From Chloroflexota bacterium (GTDB lineage: Bacteria > Chloroflexota > Anaerolineae > Promineifilales > Promineifilaceae), in NCBI GenBank assembly GCA_020628815.1, contig JAHDEN010000006.1, positions 1 to 64,000 on the forward strand: 64,000 bases of DNA. The letters run 5' to 3'. This document shows, one piece after another, positions 25,813 to 35,662 of this stretch; positions within the stretch are counted from its first letter, which is position 1, and every line of letters starts with the position of its first letter. The notes beneath the pieces are model-generated. The model was given only the letters and a program-made list of their open reading frames with translations. It ran no database searches and had not been told where the DNA came from. A program made the position numbers and the translations under genes.

Positions 25813-26709
25813 ATGCGCTATCAATTTTATACATGTGATGTTTTTACAGATGTTCGATTTGGAGGCAATCCTCTGGCTGTTTTCCCCGATGCCCGAGGTT
25901 TGTCGGCCGAGCAAATGCAGAAAATCGCTCGAGAGATCAACTATTCTGAAACGACGTTTGTTTTCCCGGCCGAACAAGGCAACACCCGTAAAGTCCGCAT
26001 TTTTACCCCGATGATCGAGGTCCCTTTTGCAGGGCATCCAAATGTGGGGACGGCGTTTACGTTGGCATCAACGGGCGAGCTGGGTGAGATTGAAGAGACG
26101 ACGGAAATTGTGTTTGAGGAAGAGGCTGGGCTTGTACCGATCACGATTCGAAAAGAAGCTGGAAAGCCGATTTGGTGTGAGCTTAAAGCGCCTGAGTCGG
26201 TCAGCATCGGCCGGATGATTTCGGCCGAAAAAGCTGCCCAAGCGCTTTCATTGAAACCGGAAGAAATTGCGACGGCCAATCACCGGCCGCAAGTCGCCTC
26301 TGTCGGTCTGCCATTTTTGATTGTGGAATTACGAGATATCGATGCGCTGGAGCGGGCTCAAGCCAATGTGGCCCGTTTGCGCGAGCTAAAAGGAGTCGGT
26401 ATCACACCGGACATCCACTTGTACGTTCAAACCGGCGATGAGTTTGACCTGCGCACTCGGATGTTCGCCCCGTTGGACAACGTCCCTGAAGACCCGGCAA
26501 CCGGTTCTGCAAACTGCGCTTTGGTCGGGATGTTAACCGCCATCAACCCGGAAAAGAGCGGTGATTTTAGTTGGCACATTGCCCAAGGGTTCGAGATGGG
26601 TCGGCCGAGTATTTTAGATGCTCGAACCACAAAACAGGATGGGACAGTCACTGGTGTTTGGGTTGCGGGGAGCAGTGTGATGGTGGCTGAAGGGACGATT
26701 GAAATTTGA
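25813..26709 (+). CDS. PhzF-family isomerase/epimerase
   Basis: A 298-residue protein with the diaminopimelate-epimerase-like double fold of the PhzF family. The signature regions are FGGNPLAVF, INYSETTFV with the catalytic-type Glu46, AGHPNVGTA and DPATGSANCAL. PhzF itself isomerises a phenazine precursor. No other phenazine gene is here, so the true substrate is unknown. An AAAGGG site precedes the ATG. It stands alone after a palindromic repeat. Confidence 0.88.
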   Translation: MRYQFYTCDVFTDVRFGGNPLAVFPDARGLSAEQMQKIAREINYSETTFVFPAEQGNTRKVRIFTPMIEVPFAGHPNVGTAFTLASTGELGEIEETTEIVFEEEAGLVPITIRKEAGKPIWCELKAPESVSIGRMISAEKAAQALSLKPEEIATANHRPQVASVGLPFLIVELRDIDALERAQANVARLRELKGVGITPDIHLYVQTGDEFDLRTRMFAPLDNVPEDPATGSANCALVGMLTAINPEKSGDFSWHIAQGFEMGRPSILDARTTKQDGTVTGVWVAGSSVMVAEGTIEI

Positions 26710-26715
26710 ATGGAT

Positions 26716-26812
26716 AAGGATAGAAGATAGGGATAGGGAGCCTGTTTTAACTTTGGCAAGAGGGCAATTATTACGCATGTAACGTTCGATCCCTATTCCC
26801 TGTCCCTATCGA
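26716..26812. repeat. Inverted repeat of GATAGGGATAG type
   Basis: A GATAAGGATAGAAGATAGGG-type left arm faces CCCTATTCCCTGTCCCTATC on the right, about 45 nt apart. It lies between convergent genes. A similar element occupies 29870-29971. Confidence 0.55.
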
Positions 26813-26813
26813 C

Positions 26814-28754
26814 TTATTCATTAAGCAACGCAATCGGGAAATAAATCTTGACCAAGAGATTTTGTGGATTCTCCGGTTCTTCTGTGGGTGATGATGTGGG
26901 AATTACGGTGGGCGTTTGGGTAAATACCGGCGTCGCATCTGGTTGTACCGTGCCTTCAATTGTCGCTGTAGCCGTCGCGGTAGCTGTACTAGTTGGGTTA
27001 GGCGTGGCTGTGCTAACGGCCGTTGGCGTCTCTTCTGGGATTTGGGTGGGAGCAACCGTTGGTGTGTTTATTGGGAGCGGTGTCGATTCGATAACCTCTT
27101 GAGTCGGCGTTGGTGTTTGTGTCAAAGTTGATGTTTCTGTTGGTTCGGGTGTCGGGGTTAATGTTGACGTGGCGGTTGGGGTATTAACCGGCGTGTTGGT
27201 GGGGGTGTTAGTCGGTGTATTTGTCGGGATGCTGGTCGCCGTGCTGGTTGGCTCAGGTGTTGGTGTATCTTCCTGAGGTGGCGCGGCCGTAGGACAGTCA
27301 CCGCCAGGCTTACTAGAGTTTTTGTTGTCAGCATCAACGTAAATGTCATCAAAATACAGCGTGCCACCAGCTTGCCCCGTCCGGCCAAAGAATGACCTTA
27401 ATGCGCTTGAACCGCCGTTACGGAAGTCAAACGTTGTTTTGCCATCGGCCGAAATCGTTGTCCGTGCGTCATATTGCCCACCCCGGGCAAACACGCGGTA
27501 CTCGTTTGTTTGATTGTCCATCTCGATCCAAACGCAATACCATGTTTCATCCTGAAATACTTGGCTACTGCCTAAGTACGCGTTTTCGCTTCTAACTCGA
27601 AACTTGCCCGCATCGCTCGGCTGACCACCCACTTGAGTCTCAAAGTTTTCCCAAACAGTTGGCACTTTTAGGTCGGATCCGCCGCCGAAACCATCTACCG
27701 AGCCGGTGCGCCTCATCCTAAAAAACAAGGTTCCGTCGTACGGATTGCGAATTTCTTGCGGAAACAGCTTGCTACTTTGCTGATCTTTCCCGGTCAAAGA
27801 AACGACTCGGCCGGAACCATCATTGGGATCAGAAACAACTTGAACACCGCTTGTAGCACTCCATCCATTTTTGGCGTTTAAGCTACCAAGTGACACCCCA
27901 TTAAAATTATCGATTAATTTCCAGCCTCCCTCTGACGGGGGCTGAAGGTTGTCGTTTTGTTCGCAGTGGCCGGCTGCAACAGTTGTGTTAAAGCCACTTG
28001 AATCAACATAGATATCATCGATGTATAACTCACCACCGTTTGAACCGGTGCGGCTGAAGAACGTTTTAAGGGATTGCGATCCTCCATTTCGAAAGTCGAA
28101 TGAGTCGTTGTCTCCTACAAGGACGGGAACTCGGGTGTCGTACCCTCCGCCCCTTGCGTAAACTTTGTAGCTGTTTGAACCATTATCAACTTCTAGCCAA
28201 ATGCAGTGCCAGACCTCTTGGTACAACGTGGTTAGCCCGCCTGAAATCGAGCCGCCGTCTCTGATAAGCAGTTGCCCCCCGGTGGCCGGTTGTGCCCCGA
28301 CCTGAACTTCAAAGTCAGACCAGTTTGATGGGTTTGAAACATCTGATCCACCTGCAAATGCGTCGAGGCTCTCAATTTGCCGCATCCGAAAGAAAATTGT
28401 CCCTTGGCCTTCATCAGGGATGGCGTTCGCAAATGGTTTAAAGGAATATTCATCGCTGCCGGATAGCGCCATGACTTGGCCCGAGCCAGACACTGGATCT
28501 GCTTCGACCTTCACTTTGCTCGTAGAGGTCCAGCCATTTCTGCCATTTAGGGCTCCGTGGGATAACCCTGAAAAGTTGTCGACTAATTCCCATCCAGCCA
28601 AGTTGGCAGATGCACTTTGACCGGCCGAAGATGAGTCTGCGCTTGGTTCAGCATTTAATGACCCCGCAGAAATTAAGAAGATGGCGAAAAGAGCGGCCGA
28701 TAACTTCCACAGGATCGCCCCTTTGCTCCTTTTCAGAATTGAATTCAAACCCAT
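26814..28754 (-). CDS. Large secreted protein with duplicated domain and Thr/Pro-rich C-terminal linker
   Basis: A 646-residue exported protein of unknown function. A signal peptide (about 1-35) precedes two homologous domains of about 210 residues, starting near 55 (GWELVDNFSG) and 277 (GWKLIDNFNG). Both contain VDNF/IDNF, FFRMR, FDFRNGGS and YIDDIYVD or YFDDIYVD, a beta-sandwich (LamG/glucanase-like) look. A Thr/Pro/Ser-rich region (about 487-625) leads to the hydrophobic end KIYFPIALLNE. Binding to sugars or other surface polymers is possible but not shown. The ATG at 28754 is preferred because AAGGAAAGG precedes it. Confidence 0.72.
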   Translation of the reverse strand: MGLNSILKRSKGAILWKLSAALFAIFLISAGSLNAEPSADSSSAGQSASANLAGWELVDNFSGLSHGALNGRNGWTSTSKVKVEADPVSGSGQVMALSGSDEYSFKPFANAIPDEGQGTIFFRMRQIESLDAFAGGSDVSNPSNWSDFEVQVGAQPATGGQLLIRDGGSISGGLTTLYQEVWHCIWLEVDNGSNSYKVYARGGGYDTRVPVLVGDNDSFDFRNGGSQSLKTFFSRTGSNGGELYIDDIYVDSSGFNTTVAAGHCEQNDNLQPPSEGGWKLIDNFNGVSLGSLNAKNGWSATSGVQVVSDPNDGSGRVVSLTGKDQQSSKLFPQEIRNPYDGTLFFRMRRTGSVDGFGGGSDLKVPTVWENFETQVGGQPSDAGKFRVRSENAYLGSSQVFQDETWYCVWIEMDNQTNEYRVFARGGQYDARTTISADGKTTFDFRNGGSSALRSFFGRTGQAGGTLYFDDIYVDADNKNSSKPGGDCPTAAPPQEDTPTPEPTSTATSIPTNTPTNTPTNTPVNTPTATSTLTPTPEPTETSTLTQTPTPTQEVIESTPLPINTPTVAPTQIPEETPTAVSTATPNPTSTATATATATIEGTVQPDATPVFTQTPTVIPTSSPTEEPENPQNLLVKIYFPIALLNE

Positions 28755-28952
28755 AATTTCCTTTCCTTTTTCCCTTTTTTTGATTGGGCAGCTCGGTTTT
28801 TCCCTAATGAAAAGTTTGTCCTGTTTTGACAATTGTCACAGACTTTCTGAGCTACCTCTGTAGGATATATGAAAGTGAAAGGATCGTAAAAGCGATGATC
28901 AAATGTTGATTGATTCTACCCCCTTTTGAGAAGATAAATTTATGATCACAGC
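28755..28952. promoter_or_regulatory. Upstream region of the secreted-protein gene
   Basis: About 200 bp with no gene, rich in T on the plus strand. It should hold the promoter for the minus-strand secreted-protein gene. I see no confident -35/-10 pair. Confidence 0.3.
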
Positions 28953-28988
28953 GGAAATAAAAAAGCAGACCATTTCTGATCTGCTTTT
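28953..28988 (-). terminator. Terminator of the formaldehyde-oxidation operon
   Basis: The arms AAAAGCAGA (28961-28969) and TCTGCTTTT (28980-28988) are followed on the minus strand by a T-rich tail. It ends transcription after the esterase gene. Confidence 0.8.
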
Positions 28989-29016
28989 AAGCTACTTTAG
29001 TATGACCTTGTACAAG

Positions 29017-29865
29017 TTACTTTAAGGCATCTGCGTGAAAAGCGATGTGCTCGCCGATAAAAGATGCGATGAAGTAGAAGCTGTGGTCGTATGCAGCCCG
29101 GAGTCTGGCCTTGAGCGGGTAACCAATCTTTGAGCAGGTATTCACAAAAAGCTCGTAGTTAAGTTGCTCCACCAAAAAGCCGTCGGCGTCACCTTGGTCG
29201 ATCAACATCGGCATTTTCTCTGCCCCGTTTTGTACCAAATGATGTGCATCATACTCGAGCCATGCATCCCGATCATCTCCCAGATAGTTGCTGAACGCTT
29301 TCTCCCCCCATGGACATTGAGTAGGGGCGCAGATGGGTGCAAATGCGGATACCGATTTAAACCGGCCGGGATTTTTTAGTGCAATCGTCAATGCCCCATG
29401 TCCCCCCATCGAATGACCAAAGATGCTTTCTTTGCCTTTGATTGTGGGGAAGTTGGCCTGAACTGCCTCTGGCAGTTCGTTGACGATGTAGTCATACATG
29501 TTGTAATGGCCCGACCAAGGCTCTTGGGTAGCGTTCACATAGAAGCCAGCACCTGTGCCAAAGTCCCAATGGTCATCTTCCCCTTCGATACCGGCCCCAC
29601 GTGGGCTGGTATCCGGGACGACGAGCATAACGCCGTGCTCAGCCGCATAGCGCATTGCACCTGCTTTTGTGACAAAGTTTTCGTGAGTACAGGTTAATCC
29701 CGACAGCCAATACAAAACGGGTACCGGCCCCGTTTCCGCCTGTGGGGGCAGATAGACGGCGAAGGTCATTGGACAGGCGCAAGCGGCCGAATCGTGGGTG
29801 TATACCTCGAGCCAGCCGCCAAAGCTGCGGGTGTTTGATTTTTGTGTTAGTTCAGTATGTGACAT
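29017..29865 (-). CDS. fghA: S-formylglutathione hydrolase
   Basis: A 282-residue alpha/beta-hydrolase of the esterase D type. It hydrolyses S-formylglutathione to formate and glutathione in the cytoplasm. The nucleophile sits in GHSMGGHGAL, the LSGLTCTHENF segment forms the oxyanion region, and the catalytic His lies in AAYDHSFYF. Full length for the family. It is the downstream gene of the class III alcohol dehydrogenase, about 110 bp away with a palindromic repeat between them, which fixes the pathway. Confidence 0.95.
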   Translation of the reverse strand: MSHTELTQKSNTRSFGGWLEVYTHDSAACACPMTFAVYLPPQAETGPVPVLYWLSGLTCTHENFVTKAGAMRYAAEHGVMLVVPDTSPRGAGIEGEDDHWDFGTGAGFYVNATQEPWSGHYNMYDYIVNELPEAVQANFPTIKGKESIFGHSMGGHGALTIALKNPGRFKSVSAFAPICAPTQCPWGEKAFSNYLGDDRDAWLEYDAHHLVQNGAEKMPMLIDQGDADGFLVEQLNYELFVNTCSKIGYPLKARLRAAYDHSFYFIASFIGEHIAFHADALK

Positions 29866-29869
29866 GCAA

Positions 29870-29971
29870 AAGATAGAGATAGAGGATAGAGAGTGGTGCT
29901 AATGAAAATTTTGTCGCTAAAACAAAAAAGATTTCGGCCACTGCTCGCTATCCCTATCTCTTTTCTCTATC
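29870..29971. repeat. Second GATAG-type inverted repeat
   Basis: Left arm AGATAGAGATAGAGGATAG and right arm CTATCCCTATCTCTTTTCTC lie about 50 nt apart. It resembles the element at 26716-26812. Situated inside the operon between the dehydrogenase and esterase genes, it could modulate their relative expression. Confidence 0.5.
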
Positions 29972-29975
29972 CTTT

Positions 29976-31118
<1,143 letters not shown>

Positions 31119-31172
31119 TTAACTCGTCCGGTCATATTTTCCCTGAAAAAACAGGTTGTGCCATGTCAAAAA

Positions 31173-31898
31173 TCAGACGTTCATCTCACTATCAGGTTTG
31201 TACTGATGGATGAGGGTGGCCAGTGCACTCACTTTCTCTGGGTCAAGCTCATAAAACGACCGGCTAATTCCGGTAGCGACTAAGAAGTAGTCAACCCACG
31301 GCAAAAACTGGTAGGCATTCTCGGCCGTTATGCCGCTGGCAATGGCCAACGGTTTGGGGTGGATGGCTTTTTTCATCGCCTTGATTTTGTCGATCTGAGC
31401 CACTTCTCCCGTGGCGACACCGCTTGTTGTCACAACGTCCATATACGTTTTGGCGATGGTCGCTGCCCGGCCAACGGCGCTCGTACTTACCGGCCGCTGA
31501 TATTTGAAAGCAACTCCACCAAAATACAACCCATCCCAGCCAGATTTAACCCGTGCCGCATTGATTAGAATCGCAGCAGGCTGAGCACCTTGGCGTTCAT
31601 CAATTTCAGCATTGTCGACCCAAACGGCCGAAACTTGAGGGGTAAGATGTTGAAAAACTTCAACTGCCGGTAGATCGAGGCAGTTCACTCCGATCAGCTT
31701 GTTTGGAAAGGTGGCCGCAACGGCCGAATGGATACGCAATAGGCCGGTGAATGATAGGTCACGCTCCCCAGCTTGGTTTTCATGGTTAACCAGAAAAACT
31801 CCATCACAGCCAGCCTGAAACGCGATGGCCGCATTGTCAACCGCTTGCTGTTCGTTCAGGACATGGATCACAGGGAAGAGCTTTTTGGGATGTTGCAT
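31173..31898 (-). CDS. BtpA/SgcQ-like TIM-barrel protein
   Basis: A 241-residue alpha/beta barrel. The pattern of conserved pieces (FQAGCDGVFLVNHEN, GVNCLDL, SAVWVDNAEID, VVTTSGVATGE, ASGITAENAYQ) resembles the BtpA/SgcQ family, whose biochemical role is poorly defined. The ATG at 31898 is well supported: it follows the kinase stop as TAATATG, and a GGAG lies inside the last codons of that gene. The two proteins are thus translationally coupled, suggesting a shared substrate, perhaps a phosphosugar or nucleoside. Confidence 0.65.
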   Translation of the reverse strand: MQHPKKLFPVIHVLNEQQAVDNAAIAFQAGCDGVFLVNHENQAGERDLSFTGLLRIHSAVAATFPNKLIGVNCLDLPAVEVFQHLTPQVSAVWVDNAEIDERQGAQPAAILINAARVKSGWDGLYFGGVAFKYQRPVSTSAVGRAATIAKTYMDVVTTSGVATGEVAQIDKIKAMKKAIHPKPLAIASGITAENAYQFLPWVDYFLVATGISRSFYELDPEKVSALATLIHQYKPDSEMNV

Positions 31899-31899
31899 A

Positions 31900-32742
31900 T
31901 TAAATTGCTCCATAATGTTGGATTGTTTTTGCGGCTTGTTTTGCTCCAGCTTTTAGAGAATCTTGAATCGATGCACCTTGGAAGTAGGCGACGGTAAAGG
32001 CTGCTTGAAATGAATCTCCGCAGCCGGTTGTGTCAACAATCTTCGCAACCGGAATAGCTTGTTGATGCAAAAGCTCTGAATCTGCGATCGCCACACTCCC
32101 TTTGTCGCCCAGTGTAACCACAAATTGAACGGTTGGGTGCTGCTGCGCCAGTTGCAGAAACCGGTCTACTGTCGTTTGATCACCGCTAACAAAGGCTAAA
32201 TCGATATGTTTTAAATAGGGGATAATCTCATCATCCCGGCCGTTGTAATCAAACCAATCTCCAAAATCAACCACTTTTTTCCCGGCAAACGGTAAATCTC
32301 GAATCACCGCATTAAACGTTTCTTTGGTGTACGAAATATCAAAACGAGAAACCACAATGTCGTGCAGCTGTACAAATGCTAAATCGGCCGCAGATGGTTT
32401 GTAGTGGGCCAGAACGTGTTGATGATAGCTATTGGGTGGGAAAAAGCGCTCTCCGTTTTCGAGTACAACAATCTCACAATGGGCCGTTTTGCCTGGCACA
32501 ACAGAAATGTGAGACGTGTCGATCCCTTCTTGCTCTAGCTTCCCCAAAATCATCTCACCGTTGGTATCATTGCCCACAACGCTGACCATAGAAACGGTTT
32601 CGGCTCCGCACCGTTTGGCCTGCACCGCAAAATTGAGGGATATGCCCCCTACAAATGTTTGGTTGATGGCTGGGTAAAAGTCGGCCGTTGTCTCCCCTAC
32701 AGATACAAGTTTCAGCATCGGCTTAGGGGAGTCTGTTTTCAT
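31900..32742 (-). CDS. PfkB-family carbohydrate/nucleoside kinase
   Basis: A 280-residue ribokinase-fold kinase. The C-terminal signature DTTGCGDSFQAAF contains the catalytic Asp and anion hole, and GGISLNFAVQAKRCGAE near the N-terminus is the substrate-side glycine motif. The substrate is unknown. The ATG at 32742 overlaps the end of the MarR gene by 20 bp; an internal ATG at 32718 is also possible. It is the middle gene of a MarR-PfkB-BtpA-like operon. Confidence 0.88.
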   Translation of the reverse strand: MKTDSPKPMLKLVSVGETTADFYPAINQTFVGGISLNFAVQAKRCGAETVSMVSVVGNDTNGEMILGKLEQEGIDTSHISVVPGKTAHCEIVVLENGERFFPPNSYHQHVLAHYKPSAADLAFVQLHDIVVSRFDISYTKETFNAVIRDLPFAGKKVVDFGDWFDYNGRDDEIIPYLKHIDLAFVSGDQTTVDRFLQLAQQHPTVQFVVTLGDKGSVAIADSELLHQQAIPVAKIVDTTGCGDSFQAAFTVAYFQGASIQDSLKAGAKQAAKTIQHYGAI

Positions 32743-33172
32743 CTAACCAAGTTGCCAGTTTTTTTAAATCAGAGCTGAACTGTTCAAGCTCATCGGCCGA
32801 CCACGCTTCAAACCATTGGATAATATCTGGACCCAAATCCTTCATCACGCTCCCAATCGCTTGGTATCCGGCCGGGGTAATCGACACATACTTTTTCCGA
32901 GAATCCTGCTCATCTTTGCGGGTTTCAACCAGTCCCGACTTTGACAGCTTCTGCACAATTTTTGTGATCGCTGGCTGGTTAAGCTCTAACGCATTGGTTA
33001 AATCAGATACCGACTCGTTTTTGTCCTGATGTCGGGCCAAGTGGTTGAGAAGGGCGAATTGGGAATCAGTTAGTCCGCTGCGACTAAACAGCTTGTTCAT
33101 GCGTGATTCAAACAGCTGCGTAGTGATACTCATTTGAGTCGCAAATTTGACGAGTTGGTCTGGTGAAATCAT
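32723..33172 (-). CDS. MarR-family transcriptional regulator
   Basis: A 149-residue winged-helix regulator. The fold is shown by QFALLNHLARHQDKNESVSDL, the recognition helix region NQPAITKIVQKLSKSGLVE, and the wing RKDEQDSRKKYVSITPAG. MarR proteins bind palindromes as dimers and respond to small ligands. Its start lies next to a promoter region with three palindromes (33198-33248), so autoregulation and control of the divergent membrane-protein gene are likely. A TTG start at 33196 is an alternative, preceded by AGGA. Confidence 0.9.
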   Translation of the reverse strand: MISPDQLVKFATQMSITTQLFESRMNKLFSRSGLTDSQFALLNHLARHQDKNESVSDLTNALELNQPAITKIVQKLSKSGLVETRKDEQDSRKKYVSITPAGYQAIGSVMKDLGPDIIQWFEAWSADELEQFSSDLKKLATWLDENRLP

Positions 33173-33189
33173 GAATTTAGAAATAGGGG

Positions 33190-33248
33190 TTGACAAAGCA
33201 TTCCTGGGAATGCATATTGTATTCCAAGGAATTCAAATTGAGAATTCC
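33190..33248 (+). promoter_or_regulatory. Promoter with paired ATTCC-GGAAT operators
   Basis: A plus-strand promoter is visible as TTGACA (33190-33195), a 17-bp spacer and CATATT (33213-33218). Palindromes GCATTCC-N2-GGAATGC (33198-33213) and ATTCC-N2-GGAAT (33221-33232) have centres 21 bp apart, two helical turns. A wider one, GGAATTC...GAATTCC, spans 33228-33248. Overlap with the promoter suggests repression, probably by the adjacent MarR protein. Confidence 0.65.
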
Positions 33249-33290
33249 TGCACACAAAAAATAAAAATAATTCACAAAAAGGATAATCTC

Positions 33291-33917
33291 ATGTTAAAAA
33301 AATTCTATCACACCATCACTCAAAAGACTTTAAGCCTGCACTGGGCTGCTCATTTAGCTTTGGCTGTAATTTCATTTGGACTATACCGAGGAACAAACAT
33401 TATTCTCGATGCGAGCTATGCGCGTTCAAAATTTCCGGTTCCATTTACTGAAGGGCAAACCAGCTTTGATGGAGCTCAAATTAAAGAATGGTACGGTTTC
33501 ATGATCGAGCAGGGGACATTGGGCATTTACTGGCAGACTCAGATTATCGATTTTACGTTTATCGCCTCGGTAATCGTTATGGGATTGTTGCTACCATCGT
33601 TTATAGCCCGCTTGCATAAAGACGGCTCTTGGCTACAGCGGATCACGATGTGGTGTACGGTAATTATGCCCTTAGGTGCAATGTTCGATGCGATCGAGAA
33701 TCTATTTTCGTTTGTGATGTTGGCCCGGCCGGAAACGTTCTCTAATTGGCTCGCCATCCCATATTCAACCTTTGCAGTTCTAAAATTTGCAGCATTGGGC
33801 ACATCGATCAGCTGGATTATGATCTCATTGGTTTTGGCTGGATTATTGGCAGCATGGCGCTGGATACGCCAGCCTAAAGCAAATTCGGCCGGACTTGGTC
33901 AAATCATTTCAGGCTAG
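33291..33917 (+). CDS. Small integral membrane protein, divergent from marR
   Basis: A 208-residue protein with about four transmembrane helices (near 18-36, 75-97, 118-140 and 170-192). I do not recognise the family. The ATG at 33291, preceded by AAAGGA, is chosen over 33147, because the longer frame would run through the promoter and operators. It is transcribed away from the MarR operon and ends at a strong terminator, so a MarR-controlled transport or stress role is plausible but unproven. Confidence 0.7.
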   Translation: MLKKFYHTITQKTLSLHWAAHLALAVISFGLYRGTNIILDASYARSKFPVPFTEGQTSFDGAQIKEWYGFMIEQGTLGIYWQTQIIDFTFIASVIVMGLLLPSFIARLHKDGSWLQRITMWCTVIMPLGAMFDAIENLFSFVMLARPETFSNWLAIPYSTFAVLKFAALGTSISWIMISLVLAGLLAAWRWIRQPKANSAGLGQIISG

Positions 33918-33940
33918 TCTCAAACGAACCTTTGCTTTTC

Positions 33941-33967
33941 AAAAGGCGCACCCGGGTGCGCCTTTTT
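33941..33967 (+). terminator. Rho-independent terminator after the membrane-protein gene
   Basis: AAAAGGCGCACCC pairs with GGGTGCGCCTTTTT in an almost loop-free 13-bp palindrome followed by T residues. It separates convergent genes. Confidence 0.9.
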
Positions 33968-33991
33968 GTTTGTCACAGCAGGACCTTTTAA

Positions 33992-35662
33992 TTAATTCGA
34001 AGTCCAGTGTGATTTCGCTTTTTCGTAGGCAACATCCGCCACTTGTTTGCCCAAAATTCGGCCGTTTAGATCGCCTTCAGCAAAGTGAATGCCCCCATAA
34101 AGCCGAGAAAGCCCCGCTTCATCGGCGGCATCTTGAAACGTTTCCCATTGCAACACAATGACGCTAGAAGGGCTCTTTTCAAATAGATTGCCGTTAACCG
34201 GAACGATATGTTGACCGAGTAAGTCAGGCACCCCATCATGATTAAAATCTGAGTGGTATAGAACCGTTTCTCCATCATAATATCGGTTTGACCCAGTAAA
34301 GCGGGTGAACACTTCAGCCGCGGCTGCGCTAAAAGCAGAATGGCCAGAAACATATTCAGGGAATGGTGGTGTCACAAAATCTGACTGCTGGTATGGAGCC
34401 CATACCTCACCCAAAATCATTTGGGTTCCCCGGTTTGGTCCACCCCAAGCTTCAATCATTTCTCCTGAATATTTATGATGGATGGCAGAAACCGGCCGAA
34501 CATAGTCAAAATGCCGTTTCGCTTCCCACGCTGCAATGCCTGCATCAAACAAGGCACAGTTCAGCGAGAAATAAAATTTGATATCTTGATCCAAACTGTG
34601 ATGATCACGTTCTGAGATACCGTGCGCCAATGCGTTCCAATGCCCCGGAGGGGTTTCAGATCGTGGGCCATCTGCCCAATATTCAGCGATCACTTTGTGT
34701 TCATCGGTTAGATTTGCACTCAGAACGACAACTTCATCTAGCTGCATTTGGAAGATTGCGTCATTACTGCCCCGATTGCCTCGGGCATCGATGTAGGGTT
34801 CTTCAGAGCCGGGCAATGGCGGTGCAGGCGGCCGGTATTGGTTTCCAGACTCCAAAGCAAAGGGGGACACGGCACCCCAATGGGGGGTTGTAAATGTTTG
34901 ATCAAAAAAGGTGATCGGATCACCGAGTACGATGACCGGGTTGCTAAATTCATCGATTGCCACACCGGTTGGCACACGCAATGGTTGCCAGCGAGTTGGG
35001 TCGTAACCGGCCGTGCCGGGTAAATTCCTGTCTGGAGCATTGGTTGCGGTATAAGGCTCAGGCAAAAAATCAGAGGTCATGTCGACATAATCATTGTCTT
35101 CATTCGCACCATCAAACTTTCTTGAGTCAATCACAGATTGGGCCGCAAAAAGCCCCACATCTGTGGCGAGCATCGGTGAATTCACTTCAAAGTCTGGTTC
35201 GTACCCTTGAACCGCCAGCATGTGTGAAAAAGAGCCGGTGTTTTTCTCAAATTCAGGATACAAATGCACTAAAGTGTGATAAGCCGCCTGAGCAACGGCC
35301 GCTGTTTGATTTTCAACCGTTCGTTCCGATTCAACCCGCCGCATCCCATCCACCATAGCAACCGGCTCGGCCGTACCGTCATAGGCGGACCATGCATCAA
35401 ACATCGCCGTGTGCACCATAAAGAGCGATCTTGTAATCACTGTTGGCCTTGATGGATCTTGGCGGATCGCTGCTAGCGCAAGCTCGTTCCATTGCACAAC
35501 GATACTCGGCTGATAGGGTGTGTAATTCGTCTCTGCAGCAACATCTAAGGATGCACCTGGAGCAGCATCTTCGGCCGGCTGGCCAGCACAAGATGCAACC
35601 CAAAAAACAGAAACAATCAGAAGTAGAAAAGTAAAAATTTTTTTAAAATTTAGATTAACCAT
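33992..35662 (-). CDS. Vanadium-dependent haloperoxidase / PAP2-type lipoprotein
   Basis: A 556-residue exported protein. The signal peptide ends in a lipobox (WVASC, Cys25), so it should be membrane-tethered outside the cell. The C-terminal half carries the acid-phosphatase/vanadium-peroxidase fold: RHFDYVRPVSAI, the PEYVSGHSAF active-site strand with its Ser-Gly-His, and RLYGGIHFAEGD with the His that would bind vanadate. Length and N-terminal helical region fit vanadium haloperoxidase-like proteins (bacterial relatives of chloroperoxidase) better than simple phosphatases (about 200 residues). Halide specificity cannot be judged. Confidence 0.85.
   Translation of the reverse strand: MVNLNFKKIFTFLLLIVSVFWVASCAGQPAEDAAPGASLDVAAETNYTPYQPSIVVQWNELALAAIRQDPSRPTVITRSLFMVHTAMFDAWSAYDGTAEPVAMVDGMRRVESERTVENQTAAVAQAAYHTLVHLYPEFEKNTGSFSHMLAVQGYEPDFEVNSPMLATDVGLFAAQSVIDSRKFDGANEDNDYVDMTSDFLPEPYTATNAPDRNLPGTAGYDPTRWQPLRVPTGVAIDEFSNPVIVLGDPITFFDQTFTTPHWGAVSPFALESGNQYRPPAPPLPGSEEPYIDARGNRGSNDAIFQMQLDEVVVLSANLTDEHKVIAEYWADGPRSETPPGHWNALAHGISERDHHSLDQDIKFYFSLNCALFDAGIAAWEAKRHFDYVRPVSAIHHKYSGEMIEAWGGPNRGTQMILGEVWAPYQQSDFVTPPFPEYVSGHSAFSAAAAEVFTRFTGSNRYYDGETVLYHSDFNHDGVPDLLGQHIVPVNGNLFEKSPSSVIVLQWETFQDAADEAGLSRLYGGIHFAEGDLNGRILGKQVADVAYEKAKSHWTSN

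Noticed and set aside
26900-27260. Simple-sequence repeats in the Thr/Pro linker
   Set aside because: They encode a normal Thr/Pro-rich stalk in frame and show no sign of being a regulatory satellite or CRISPR.
33147-33290. Longer N-terminus of the membrane protein divergent from marR
   Set aside because: It would read through the promoter and three palindromes. The start at 33291 has a ribosome site and begins the hydrophobic protein naturally.
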